DNA of 64,000 bases, taken from positions 1 to 64,000 of the forward strand of contig BRXX01000220.1 in the NCBI GenBank assembly GCA_030267905.1, written 5' to 3'. This stretch comes from Triparma verrucosa. Its lineage: Eukaryota > Sar > Bolidophyceae > Parmales > Triparmaceae. Shown in pieces: positions 1-11,242 of the stretch. A model generated the notes under the pieces. That model saw only the letters and a list, made by a program, of their open reading frames with translations. It was not told the origin of the DNA and did no database searches. The translations under genes and the position numbers were made by a program. Position 1 is the stretch's first letter, and each line of letters starts with the position of its first letter.

Positions 1-102
1 ACCCTAACCCTAACCCTAACCCTAACCCTAACCCTAACCCCAAACCATAACCCTAACCCTAACCCTAACCCTAACCCTAACCCTAACCCTAACCCTAACC
101 CT
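1..102. repeat. Telomere, CCCTAA repeat tract
   Basis: About 17 head-to-tail CCCTAA units run from the first base to position 102 and stop abruptly at unique AT-rich sequence. The C-rich strand reads 5' to 3' into the window, as expected at the left end of a linear chromosome (TTAGGG telomere type). One degenerate stretch near 39-50 (CCCCAAACCATAACCC) interrupts the array. Confidence 0.97.
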
Positions 103-234
103 TTTAATATTATAGCACAAGAAGAATTTCAAGTCTTAAAATAAAGAAGAAATATTTCCGATTTATCTTTACAAAAGTAACCACGAACAATTTACTTTCA
201 CCCTCTACTGCTAATAACCCCCCCTCGCCTTCGC

Positions 235-2232
235 CTAAGGACCGATCTTCCTCTTCTTATTCTCACCCTCCTCCCCCCCGTCGCCCCCCTCCTTCCCCTT
301 CTTCCCCTGAAACGCGTTCGGAATCCCCTCCCAGCACTTGAAGTAGTTGACGTCCCTGTGCTCAGCCGCCAGGGCCTTCTTGCTGATATTTAGTATCACG
401 TTAGTCTCAAACATGAACGCAAGACCCTTGTCGAACTTGTGAGGCTTCAACTATTGATCGATCGAAGAGAGAGAGAGTGGGGCAAAAACATCGTTAGACA
501 ATTGAAATGACTCTGACACCCCCCCCTCTCACCCTAATCTCACCTCGCACTCGCTCGCCCCCTTGAACGTCTTATAATCTGGCCCATGCGGCGTCATGCA
601 GCTATGCAGGCTCGCCCCCCCCGCCTGGAACCCCTCCTTAGCGTCGTACTTTCCCCAAATCATACCCATGAACTCTGACATGCAGTTCCTGTGGTACCAT
701 GGAGGCCTTTGAAACGTTTAAGAAACGGTGTTAGGGAAACAATCACACTAAGTAAGCAACATAAACGACGCTCTTCTCACCTGAAAGTATTCTCCATAAC
801 CATCCACCTCTCAGGGAAAATAACGAAATCAGCCGTAGCAGTCCCCACATCATCTCCCTTACACGTCAAAACCGTATAAATACTCGGATCAGGATGATCA
901 AACGTGACCGAATTAATGCAGCAGAATTTTTCGAGATTGTACCTGTATGGGGAGTAGTTTCCGTGCCAGGCTACGACGTTGAAGGGGGTGCCGCAACGTT
1001 CTGTGGAGAACATTAGGCCGCCGAATTTGTTTATAAGCTTCCAGTTGTACTTCTGTTTGAGAGCGTGAGTAAAATGGAGAAAAACAAAACTGTTTGAGGG
1101 AGGTAGTTATTACTCACCTCCTCCTTCGTCTTCCCCTCAACGTTCTCAACCTCATCATACGCCGCGATAGGATACTGCTCAAACGTCGTCCATTCGGTTA
1201 GAATCGTATTGTTCGAAAATTAAAAAAAGTCAACCCATTAACCCTAACAGCCAATCTCACCTCAAAATCCCTAGCATTAGCCAACCCATTACTCCCAATC
1301 GGTCCCAAATCCGGCAAATCAAAATGCCCTTTAAAAACCTCCAAAACATACCCCCTACACCCTCCCTCAACATTAACCTTAAAAACGATCCCCCTCGGTA
1401 TAACACAAATAAATTTAGGCGGAACTTCTAAATACCCTAACTCAGTTTGTACAATCAACGTCCCAGTCTCAGGAACAATCAAATAATCACCGTCGGAATT
1501 ATACATCGCCTCATTTATCATACTCCTATTGCAAGTATACATATGCACAGCTAACCCACTCTTACATTTAGGATCACCTTCACCTGCGATTGTCGTAAGA
1601 CCTGAGACGAAGGTTTCAGAGCAAGAGGGTAGGGGGAGAGGATTCCAACGGAGTTGGTTTGGGGAGATTTGGTAACCGTTTGAACGAGTGAAGGGACCGT
1701 GGCTGAGACTGGAGAGAAAGATAGAGATAACATATATCGTTAGGAAAGAAGGGGCAGGGAATGACGCTTCCGCTCGATATGACGCAGCTGTTCATCTGTT
1801 TAGTTACCATGGTCGAGACGTTCCGCATAAGACACGACCATTACGCGGTGAGGAACGGGAAAACCCCCCGACACCTAAGATAACAGGGTGAAAGGAGTAC
1901 CCACCTCCGGAGCCCCCACCTTGCGCCTTGCCCTGGGCGCCGGAAGAACAGGATTCGACAATCAAAAAACCCTTTCCTTCTTCTTCCCAATTTCCCTTCT
2001 CTCACCTTCCACCTTCAACCTCCTCAAAAGGATTATGAAGCACACTAGGTTGAGTCCTATACATCCACGTCCTCCTGTTCTCTTTCCTCGGGACAGTGAA
2101 AGCCGTCCCTGAAAGCTGCTCGGCGTAGAGGTTGTAAGGGCAGACTTGAGGGTTATTGCCAAAGGGGGGGAGGGCATTGGGTAAGGCCTCGGTCTGGAAT
2201 TCGGAGTCGAAACCGGAGTTGTACTTGAACAT
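235..2232 (-). CDS. HGD: Homogentisate 1,2-dioxygenase, six exons
   Basis: Non-haem iron enzyme that opens the ring of homogentisate to maleylacetoacetate in tyrosine/phenylalanine catabolism. Exons in gene order: 2232-2016, about 1715-1261, about 1175-1120, 1050-781, about 706-544 and 444-235. The N-terminus (FKYNSGFDSEFQTEALP, then NNPQVCPYNLYAEQLSG) and the core (FNVVAWHGNYSPY, FDHPDPSIYTVLT, DFVIFPERW) follow the family closely. The iron-ligand segments are present: YHRNCMSEFMG in exon 5 supplies His and Glu, and MTPHGPD supplies a second His. Exon limits near 1715 and 1175 are the least certain. The first intron carries a repeat also found in the aureochrome intron. No targeting peptide is visible, so it is probably cytosolic. 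The stop codon lies only about 130 bp from the telomere, so this is the terminal gene of the chromosome arm. Confidence 0.93.
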
Positions 2233-3327
2233 GTTTTTTTTAAATTACTTGAAGAATTCATTGTTAGAAATAAGTTAGAAATAAGTGTTTGCTCTTATAA
2301 ATAGATAAGGTACGAGATTCATGGTATGAGATACACTCGCAGTCCAATACATATATAAATGCACGTTTTTATCCTCAAGATACCGGAGCGGTCTCCTCGC
2401 AACAACGGATGGTGGCGGCCTTGAGAAAGCTGCAGGCTTGAAGGTTCGGCAGCAGAGTGTGTGTGGCAGAGGGTGTGTGGCACCGGGTGTGTGATTTGGA
2501 GACATTAAGCGTCACTTCACGACAGAATCCTTATTAAAATTTGTTTAAGACACGAGAGGAGTGTAGGAGAGAATCTACTCGAAGATGATAGTAATAGAAC
2601 GTATGGGGGAGCGTCAGAATGTTGTAAAACTCACCGTATGTCGTCTTCAGGTTTTTTGGAGCTGAAGGGTTTTTAGAGTGCACCAATTTGCTGGCCTGCT
2701 CACCTCCTCTTTTCTTCTCACCGTACGTTACTCCTGTTAATGTAAGGTTTATCACTCATAGGTTTACGTTTTGAATTCGATTTGTATGTAAAAGAAGCGA
2801 TGCGTTACGAAATGGTCCCTAACAGGTCCTCAATGCATTCGCAATCCTAAGAGTGCAATCACTTCTCTCATCGCTCCTTATTTGCCTACTTTTCTAACTC
2901 AAGAACGCACTTTACTACTTTTTTTAATGATAATACCACTCGATTGTAATATAATATTACCTTCACTAATATCAGATACTCGTTAAATACGTTATTTAAA
3001 CTCAAACAACTCAAACAGAAACAACGACATACCTGCTCCCCCCATCTCAAGACCTCCCCAAACCATCAACTCACATCAACGAGTGTCCAGGTGAGAGACA
3101 GGAGCGAAAAGACATAGCACGAGCACTCCAACTAGATTAAAATGACGTGTGCACTGAATCAGAGTCGTAACCGTTATCTAAAGACCAGTTCTAACATCCA
3201 ATAACACGACGACCTTTTGTCTCCGTCGCAGGTTACCCCCATACCTATAAAATAAAGCCATCCAAAACCGTCCCTTCTCCCTCCCTAAACCTCTTTCCCC
3301 ACCCTCCCCACCCTCTCAATAATCCTC
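2233..3327. other. Intergenic, shared upstream region of HGD and aureochrome
   Basis: About 1.1 kb between two divergent genes, AT-rich around 2930-3010. Short open frames on the minus strand (2275-2505, 2534-2755) show no recognisable motif and no splice support. A short GT-rich imperfect repeat lies near 2455-2500. It presumably holds both promoters, but no specific element can be assigned. Confidence 0.6.
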
Positions 3328-4928
3328 ATGGATTCTTCCTCCGTGAAAACCCCATTCTTTGTCTCAGCTTCCGCAACAGGTACCTCCGCTCCTGGAACTC
3401 AAGCCGCTGCACTTAATATCGATGATCTGTTCGGAGATTGTTTCTTTACTCCTAATGGGGAGACAGGTGAGAGAAAGGAGGGGGGGTTGAAGGGGAGCGA
3501 TATTATTAGGTGAATTGAGGCGAACGACAAATGGAGTTAAGAGGAAAGTTATTCCAAAATTCCCCCCGAGATTTTCCCCCGTCAGAAAAACGTCCCCCCC
3601 CTCGGGGGGAATTTTTCCACGTAATTTCCGTGTGTCGAGCAAAGCGAGACCATGGTAACTAAACAGATGAACAGATTATATAATATAATAATACCGCTCG
3701 ACCATGGTAACTAAACAGATGAACAGAGTATATGAGTGTACAAAAACCTTCATTTCAATGTACTTGCCGATGCTCGGACATTCACTTCGCTTCGCTCCTT
3801 CGCTTCGATCCATCTATACCCCCCACCAATTCTAACTTCATCACATTCCCTCCCCCCCAGTCTTCCTCGATCAATCCTCCTCCTCCACCCTCGTCTCCTC
3901 CTCCGGCCTCCACCCTCCCTCCCACCACCTCGGGTACACCCCCTCCCCCCCCCCCCTCCCCCCCCCCAAACAAAAAAAACGTCCCCGCCCCACCGAACGT
4001 AAAATGTCCGAACAGCAAAAAGTCGAGCGTCGCGAGCGCAACCGCGAGCACGCTAAACGTTCTCGCATTCGCAAGAAATTTTTGCTAGAGAGTTTGCAGC
4101 AGAGCGTGGCGCTTTTGAAGGAGGAGAATGAGAAATTGAGGGGGGCTATTAAGAGTCATTTAGGGGAGGAGGTTGGGGGGACTAAAGGGGGGGAGGAGGG
4201 GGATATTAGTTTGATCGCTAATGATCCTACTGTAGGTGAGAAGGGTGTAGAGGAGGTTGTTATATGAAGGGAAAGGAAGGATTTATAAGGGGAAAACAAA
4301 GGATGAATACGACGAAAATAATAAAACAAACAACATACTAACTGCACCCCCTCCCCCTCTTCCCCCTCTTCTCAGCCGATAAAGTCCTCGACGATCCCGA
4401 CTTCTCTTTCATAAAAGCCCTCCAAACAGCCCAACAGAATTTCGTCGTTACCGACCCTTCCTTGCCGGACAACCCCATTGTGTACGCGACGCAGGGGTTC
4501 TTGAATTTGACGGGGTATACTTTGCCGCAGGTTTTAGGTAGGAATTGTAGGTTTTTACAAGGTAAGATGTTGTGTTTGAATTCGTCATCTGCACTTAAAA
4601 AAAAACGTTAAATTGTTAAAAAAAAAATTCTAACACACACTCTCAAAAACCAGGCCCAGACACTGACCCAAAATCAGTCGAAAAAATCCGCCTCTCAATC
4701 GAACAAGGCAACGACATGTCCGTCTGTCTCCTAAACTACCGCGTCGACGGTACGACCTTCTGGAATCAGTTCTTCATCGCCGCTCTCCGCGACGCGAACG
4801 GGAGCGTCACGAATTATGTTGGAGTGCAGTGTAAGGTTAGTGAGGCTTATGCGAGGAGTGTTTGTAGGAAACAGAATGGGGAGGAGGAGGAGGAGGAGGA
4901 GGAGGAGGAGGATTATGAAGAAGAGTAA
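3328..4928 (+). CDS. Aureochrome (bZIP-LOV blue-light transcription factor)
   Basis: Blue-light-regulated DNA-binding protein of photosynthetic stramenopiles. Four exons join in frame: 3328-3466, 3861-4235, 4376-4561, 4654-4928 (324 aa). The basic region RRERNREHAKRSRIRKK is followed by a leucine zipper (about residues 100-150), then a LOV domain from about residue 172. The LOV domain contains GRNCRFLQG, whose Cys forms the flavin adduct, followed by GPDTD and NYRVDGTTFWNQ. This order, bZIP before LOV, is specific to aureochromes. The C-terminus is a short acidic Glu run. The first intron (3467-3860) is long for this window and carries a duplicated repeat; the Pro-rich stretch before the basic region comes from C-homopolymers at about 3940-3967, so residue counts there depend on sequencing accuracy. 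Confidence 0.93.
3646..3726 (+). repeat. Duplicated intronic repeat, CCATGGTAACTAAACAG core
   Basis: Two copies of a roughly 28-bp sequence with core CCATGGTAACTAAACAG lie about 50 bp apart inside aureochrome intron 1. A third copy, inverted on the plus strand, lies at about 1788-1817 inside HGD intron 1. The first copy is preceded by GAGCAAAGCGAG, resembling the ends of the introner-like elements elsewhere in the window. Confidence 0.8.
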
Positions 4929-5299
4929 GGGGAAGGGGGGGGGGGGAATGGGAGGGGGGGGGGGCAACGAAAAGCAGCTTTTGGGAGAGGTGACGTAGGC
5001 TTTTTAGGGAGGTTGAGGGAGAGAGAAGGAAAAGATAAGGTTCGACAACAAGAATAACAATCTTTGCATTTTAAAACATCGTCATCACTCTTTTGTCATG
5101 GTGGGGGAGGGTTTGGATGACATGAAAGGGAAGTTTGCTGGCAATCAAAAGTATGGATCTTTTTTATATTAGAGAAACCCCTGCAACCCGACCGAAGACC
5201 CAGACCAAGCACCGACACATCCGCTCAAACTCCAACGTCCCAAAAAAACCAGAACCCCCGTCCCACCCTCCGAACACCCCATTCCCACCCCACACAAGA
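4929..5299. other. Intergenic, aureochrome 3' end to ABCG gene
   Basis: G-rich homopolymer tracts at about 4937-4962 follow the aureochrome stop. An in-frame ATG at 5135 precedes the chosen ABCG start, but the intervening sequence would put about 55 polar, Pro-rich residues before an obvious signal peptide, so it is treated as leader. Confidence 0.5.
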
Positions 5300-8200
5300 A
5301 TGAAGGTCGAACGCATCGAACGATTCTTGCTAAACACCCTCACCATCACATCCCTAATCCTCCTCACCTCCGCTCAGCCCGGCCGAGGCCCCACCCCCGA
5401 CATCCAACCAGTCATAAGCTCCTGCCAAACCGACGTCCTATCCCTCTGCGGCGGTAGTGTCGTAATCTCAGGCGTCACCGCGATTCGCAAGTGCCTCGAG
5501 GATGCCTACAATGGTCACGACATCGGCGGCCTCTCCGAAACCTGCCAGGATGCCCTCAACGAGTACTACAGCAACATCGATCCTGAGGACCTTCCCGAAC
5601 TTCCTGACTTACCCGTGCCAGGTGGAGGGGGGGGGAACCAGCAAGGATGCTTCCATGATATAGCAACGCTGTGCCCTAAGAACCAGAGGAATAGTCTCGA
5701 GACAATGACACAGTGCCTCAATGAGCATTATGAGGAGCTGAGTGATGGATGCAAAGATAGCATAGACAACAAGAAAAACGCCCGCCACCACATTCCGTCT
5801 CACTTTCTACAGTCTGAGAACAAGGACGTCACCAAGGCCATCATTGCCGTGTCGATAGTCGTGCTGCTTATTCCTCTCGTTTGGTCGATGCTTGCCTTCA
5901 AGAGGTCTCGTAAAATTTTTGAAGCCATGTACGACCCATTCGTGTTCTCGGCCAAGTCGGGGAGCGCCGTGAATGGCACGCACCATCATCCTGAGCTCAA
6001 GCTTTCCTTCTACCAACTTTCGTATCACATTGGAAAGAAGAGGATTCTGAACGACGTCTCTGTAGCATTCCTTCCAGGGTCCTTAACGGCAATCATGGGC
6101 CCAAGCGGGAGGTGAGGAAGAGGCGCGTCTACTCGATGTATATATTGACCACACGCACTAAACGCTGCACATTTCTAACTCTCGCATCGTTCGCTCCTCA
6201 ACCCCAACAGCGGGAAGACGACCCTCCTGAACCTGATCTCCGGACATGCAAGCGTTGGAAACTTCGAAGGCTCGAGGATTGTGAATGGGATCCCGTACGG
6301 AAAGCAAGAGTACGATAACATTATCCGGAGCCAGGGATACGTACGTTCCACCCTAACCCCCCGTAACCCAAATCACTCTCTCCTTTCGCTTCGCTCACCC
6401 TCTAATTTGCCTCGCGTCGCTCGCACACAGGTAGAGCAGGACGACAATCTGCTGTTTGACACGCTCACTGTCTGGGAGACACTCTCTTTTGCCTCTTTGT
6501 TGAGGCTACCGGAGAAATTAACGGTGCAGGATAAGTTTAGGAGGGCCCTTGAGGTTCTGGAGGAAGTGGGGCTCGCAGAGCATGCGGACGCCCCCGTGGG
6601 CGGGGTAAGCTTCAAAGGCATAAGCGGCGGGCAGCGAAGGAGATTGAGCATCGCCATCGAGCTGTTGCGCTCTCCCGGTTGTCTCATCTTGGACGAGCCG
6701 ACCTCGGGTCTAGACGCTACCACGAGTCTGCAGCTCATCCAGTCCCTCAAAAGTCTGGCCTCGAAGCACAACCGCACCGTCATCACTACCATTCACCAGC
6801 CGAGAGCTGAAATTTTCGATATGTTCAACAACGTGGTACTGCTCGGAAAGGGCGGCGGGGTTGTATACAGCGGCGATAGAGAATTCGCCGCAACATACCT
6901 CAACAACTTCAGCTCGCTCAACTTACAAAGCTATGACAACCCGGCTGATTTTGTGATTGATGCCATGGGACTGAGCGACACCAACAACTCCTCCACACGA
7001 GAAAGAAAGAGGAGCAATGAAAAAGGGGTCGTGGGCGTGAAGAAGCTCGTCAACAAGGTAAAGGACAGAGCTAGGAAAACCAAAAATGAGAGGGCAGGGT
7101 ACGGTATTGTTGGAGTAGAAGACGGCGAGGATGGCGAGGACGACGGTGGTGACGGCGTAAGTGCACATGAGGCTCTACACTCCAGCACCGCCGCCAGTAC
7201 GACCTCCACCTCCCTCATCGAACAGTACTCCACCTCCGAGTACGCCAGAGCGGTCGACAACGTCATCAAAGAACAGTGCCTTAATCCGACAGAGACGAAG
7301 CGCTCGATTCCCTCCTTGTCGGTGTCGTCTCAAACGACCTACCTCTTCGCACGACGTTACATGCGCCTCAACGATGACCCCGGAAAAACGATGAAGGGGT
7401 GGTTCTCAATGGGGGTTATGGGCGGCGTGATCTCCTACGCCTTCTCCTATAGCAGTCAAACGCCTCCGTCCATGAATGTCAACCCCAAGGACGAGTTAGA
7501 AAAGGTAATACGTTTTCGTCCACGGGACATCCGTGCGCGCTACACATTTCTAACTCGTTGCTTCGCTCTTCGTCGCAGCCCTACCAAACTTTCATGCTCC
7601 TCCTCATGATCTCCAGCGTAGCGATGATCATGGAATACCTCATCCTCGTCCCCGAGTACATGTCTGAGCGCAAGGTGAGGAATGCACCCAAAACACGCCA
7701 CTAATTCCCTTTCCAACCCGTTCGCCAACCGCTCGTCCGCACCTTAGATATTCCTCGACGAACGAAAGCGCCACATAGTCTCTAACCGCCCCTACGTCAT
7801 CGCCTGCATGCTAACCGAAGTTCCCCGTGGCGTCCTCCATGCCAGCATCCTTATCCTAGTCGGCTACATGTTCCACTCCATGAACCCCGACTCCACGAAC
7901 ATAGTTTTCTGTGTCGTCACGTTAATGTGCGGATGCGTTAGCTGGCAAAGTGTCATATGCCTCGTCAGCTGCATGTTCAACGAGGAAAATTACGTCTACA
8001 ACATGCTCTTCTTAGTATTAGGAGGAGGGACACTCTTCGGTGGCCTCCTGATAAAGCTACCCAACATCCCTAAACTTTTCACGCCGATATACTACATTTC
8101 AGTGCCGGCGATAACGCAGAGAGCCTTGGTCGTCAACGATTTTCTCTGCTGTTATTTGAGCGCAACCTGCGACGCGAGCGGAACGGTCGGAGGTTTCAGC

Positions 8201-8581
8201 TATAATTATACGGAGGCGAGCTTCTTTGGGAATGAACAGTGCCCGGCTGCTTTGGAGTTCGCAGGAGACGGGAGCGATGAGGGGAACCTCGGTCGACTAG
8301 CCTTGAGGGTCATTGGCTTAGATAATGTTGATCCGTTTATTGAGTTGTCGAGTATATTTAGTATAGCGGTCGCAAGTCGAATGATGGCCGTGGTCGTTCT
8401 CAGAATCGTTGAAAGGAGGAGAGAGGGATTGAAGGAAGTCAACGTCGATGGAAGTCAACAGAGGCTGCGAGGGTTGTTGGGAGAGGAAGGGGGAGGAGCA
8501 GGGGGGTATGACGGAGGAGACGAAGAAGGCATTCAAATGTCAGTGATGAGCAGTAACAACGATAGCTCGTTTACAATTTAG
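5300..8581 (+). CDS. ABCG half-transporter with secreted Cys-rich N-terminal domain
   Basis: ATP-driven exporter of the ABCG (White) subfamily, about 981 aa. Exons 5300-6111, 6211-6340, 6431-7504, 7579-7674 and 7748-8581 join in frame. A signal peptide (ILLTSAQP at its end) leads into two Cys-rich units of the pattern C-x3-D-x2-LC...CL...LS-x2-C, resembling the repeats of Golgi Cys-rich protein GLG1, then a TM helix near residues 178-200. The nucleotide-binding domain has Walker A GPSGSGKTT (split by intron 1), signature ISGGQRRRLSIA and Walker B CLILDEPTSGLD. The C-terminal half is the ABC2-type membrane domain. Start at 5300 was chosen because it begins the signal peptide. Similar N-terminal extensions occur in plant ABCG24/28-type proteins. 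The substrate cannot be inferred. Confidence 0.92.
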
Positions 8582-8608
8582 ATTAGAATATTATTTGATT
8601 TGATTTTG

Positions 8609-9118
8609 CTATTTTCTCGCCTTGACTTCCTCAATGATTCTAACAATCTCCTTCTCTACAATCTTCAAAGCCAAACCTCCCCCCTCATCCTTCATATCAG
8701 GCTCGTACGAGCAGCTGAGCAAGACCGGCCACCCGGTCTTAATCGTAACGCGACTTGCCATTTGAAGGCTTAGAGTCTCGTCAGTTGACGTACCTCCCAA
8801 GAGGTGTGAAGTCGTAGGTAGAGGACTAGAGTCATACTTGTTAGCGTGGGGGAATGAAGCGACCAGGTTGCCGAAGAGGGGGGAGGAAGGGGAACCGATC
8901 CAAACGTGGGCGCTGGAGGAGCCGAAGACGGTTAAGGAGATGGGGATCTTGTTGTCGCCCATGGGGTTTATTTGGGAAGTGTCGACGATGTGCTGGATTA
9001 CTTCGACGACAGGGGAAGGTACAGGGAGAGATGCGGCGGTGGATGCGGCCTTGGATACGGTGGTGGTGGTATCGTCGCTGACCGAGAGGTCTTCGGTTTT
9101 GGAAACAAGCGACGACAT
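8609..9118 (-). CDS. PSMG4: Proteasome assembly chaperone 4-like
   Basis: Intronless, 169 aa. The C-terminal 110 residues match the PSMG4/PAC4 pattern: VWIGSPSSPLFGNLVASFP, SSPLPTTSHLLGG, MASRVTIKTGWPVLLSCSY, then a C-terminal helix rich in Glu/Lys. In animals and yeast PAC3-PAC4 guide assembly of the alpha ring of the 20S proteasome. The first 40 residues are a low-complexity Ser/Thr/Val leader with no counterpart in the animal protein. The gene is convergent with ABCG, only about 28 bp from its stop. Confidence 0.8.
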   Translation of the reverse strand: MSSLVSKTEDLSVSDDTTTTVSKAASTAASLPVPSPVVEVIQHIVDTSQINPMGDNKIPISLTVFGSSSAHVWIGSPSSPLFGNLVASFPHANKYDSSPLPTTSHLLGGTSTDETLSLQMASRVTIKTGWPVLLSCSYEPDMKDEGGGLALKIVEKEIVRIIEEVKARK

Positions 9119-9351
9119 TGGAGACAGATGAGCGTGGATGGAGACGGGGGGCTTAAAATCCCTCTATTAACGCAAGAAGGGTTATGTTGGATGTAGTTTT
9201 CAGAGGCTTCAGCACTATAATTGTGTGCAATAACTATATTCGATGCGCTTGTTACGTTCGTGTGATGAATTATCGATACAAATTGATGAACCTTTTGTGT
9301 GATTGTCCTGCAAAAGGAAATAGACGACTTTCTCATTCATTATTACGCAAT

Positions 9352-10200
9352 ATGTCGAAAAGAACGTCTGGAGATCGCTCGAATGTACTAGAGGTAGCTA
9401 ATCCGAACGAATTAACAGACGGATGTGACGATACAGAATTATCTGAAGGTTCTGAAGAGCCCAACTCTAAAGAGTCTGCCGCCGTTGTTGGAGGCGATGA
9501 TTTCATGCATACAGACGATTTCAGGCGACTGTTCGTTGGTTTCGTTACGGTTGATACTTTAGTTGCGATGCGGTGGCTTGATAAGAAATGGCACAAGGTA
9601 GTTGAAAAGAAGCTGATTGAGTTTGAAAATGAGCCTTTCGGCGAGGTTATTGTTCATGGAGGGAATGATATAAGTCGTGATGAAGCTTATTCTGATGCGA
9701 TGAAGGAAAGGATGAAGCAAGTGACGAAGGTCATTTTTCTTCTGAATATTACGAAGGTCGGAAATCATGCCTGCTATCACGCCGTCAATCTTGTCGCTGT
9801 AGACATCCCCAAGGGCATTACAAGTATCGGTGTGCGTTCCTTCTCACGCTGCAAAAGTTTAAAACACATCAAGTTCCCAAAGTCGTTAACATCAGCTGGT
9901 TATGGATCCTTCAGAGAATGCTCCAGTCTAGAACGGGTCGATCTCCTTCACACGAACGCTCATGAATTAGGAGACCAAGCCTTCTTACATTGCACAAGTT
10001 TAAGAGAGATGAAGATCCCGGACTCGCTTCAAAGGTTTGATGACTTGGGCGAGTCACACTCGGGTTTCTGGGTGGCGGGTGTCTTCAGCGGATGCTCCAA
10101 GCTAGTCCCCTCCAGCATTATAGTCAAAGACGACAACGCGATAGTCGCCTACCTCCGCTCTATACAATCGGTCGGCGGCGAACAAGAACTGAGAACGTAA
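9352..10200 (+). CDS. F-box-like / BspA-type leucine-rich repeat protein (paralogue 1)
   Basis: Intronless, 282 aa from the ATG at 9352. Residues about 45-85 (DDFMHTDDFRRLFVGFVTVD...MRWLDKKWHKVV) resemble an F-box-like helix set. After a linker, BspA-type (LRR_5) repeats of about 23 aa follow: VDIPKGITSIGVRSFSRC, IKFPKSLTSAGYGSFREC, VDLLHTNAHELGDQAFLHC, MKIPDSLQ. The frame is open to an ATG at 9184, but a second copy at 26056 shares the sequence only from just before 9352, so the later ATG is preferred. Possibly a substrate adaptor of a ubiquitin ligase; that is inference. Confidence 0.75.
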   Translation: MSKRTSGDRSNVLEVANPNELTDGCDDTELSEGSEEPNSKESAAVVGGDDFMHTDDFRRLFVGFVTVDTLVAMRWLDKKWHKVVEKKLIEFENEPFGEVIVHGGNDISRDEAYSDAMKERMKQVTKVIFLLNITKVGNHACYHAVNLVAVDIPKGITSIGVRSFSRCKSLKHIKFPKSLTSAGYGSFRECSSLERVDLLHTNAHELGDQAFLHCTSLREMKIPDSLQRFDDLGESHSGFWVAGVFSGCSKLVPSSIIVKDDNAIVAYLRSIQSVGGEQELRT

Positions 10201-10308
10201 TGGCGCCAATTTATTCCTTCCCACTTCCATGTCCAAACTTACCACGATTGCGCCAAAAACAATAATTTACCACCCCCCGGGTAATGATTTATTCTAAAAA
10301 ATACCATG

Positions 10309-11067
10309 CTAACAAACTTTTTCAAACGCCAATATGACGTGCGTACTACCCGACTGACCTCCAAAACTAAACACGTTCCCGCCCTTCTTCTCCTCCAGAA
10401 ACTTCCACCCCTCGACCTCACCGAAGAAGGCCTCGATCTCCTCCACCGTGTTGTTGCAGCTCGCCAAAACAAGCATCCCGCCCACCTTCATCATCCCCTT
10501 GACTCTATTAACATACATTTGCCGAGTGTGATCAGGGTTGAGAAGATACGCGTCCATCGTCCCCTTGTCGAATACGACGTCGAAGTCCTGCCCAAAATCC
10601 GTCGAATTTATATCGTCCAAAACAAATCTGAGAGCTTCGCTGGCCTCGAACCCTCCGTTCGAACAGACCGACCTCGCGAGGTCCACGGACGACTGCACAT
10701 AATCGCTCGCTGTTACGTTCTTGTAGCCTTCCTCCAACAAAGCGAGGGTCAAGCAACCGTTCCCCGTGCCCAAATCTAACGCGACGACTTGCTCGACGTC
10801 CTTGCCGCTGTCCATGAGGAGGTCGGTGCCGAATTGGACCATGTCGGATTGAGCTTGCTCGCCATACCTACGGGGAAATAGGGTTAGTGTTAGTTAGAAA
10901 TTTACGTAGGGCGTAGGAGCCTACAACACTCAGGATGCAAGATTAGTCGCTCACCATATGTCGCCGGGGTCGTCTCTATTAGACTCGAAGTTTGTGAGCT
11001 CGCGTTGGTAAACCGCGTCCCAGTGGTCCTGGGTTCCGAGATTTGAGGGTGGAACTTCGCTACTCAT
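10309..11067 (-). CDS. EEF1A lysine methyltransferase 2-like (METTL10/EFM4 type)
   Basis: SAM-dependent class I methyltransferase, 223 aa from exons 11067-10955 and 10867-10309. Exon 1 gives LGTQDHWDAVYQRELTNFE, typical of the METTL10/Efm4 N-terminus. Exon 2 has motif I VVALDLGTGNG, the DKGTMDAYLLNPD segment (family DKGT..A), the post-motif LVLASCNN, and the C-terminal FSFGGQSGS. Family members methylate a lysine of translation elongation factor 1A. Intron 10868-10954 splits the codon of DIW|YGEQAQ cleanly. Confidence 0.88.
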
Positions 11068-11242
11068 TACAAATTATCAACTTGGTAAGTTGGGTAAATG
11101 TTGAAGTCCTGTGTGTGGTGATACGTGTCGCAGCAGATATAAAGTAAAACGCGTATTAGTATTGTCGATTAGAGGACCAATTGATCTGATTTGTTCTCAG
11201 AGAAATCAGCCTTCAGCCACCCACCACAACTCCTGTATAAAC

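Noticed and set aside
2275..2755. Two short minus-strand frames upstream of HGD
   Set aside because: No recognisable domain and no supporting splice signals; one is built on GT-rich repeat sequence.
5135..5299. Upstream ATG for the ABCG gene
   Set aside because: It would place 55 polar residues before a clear signal peptide; the ATG at 5300 gives a normal secretory N-terminus.
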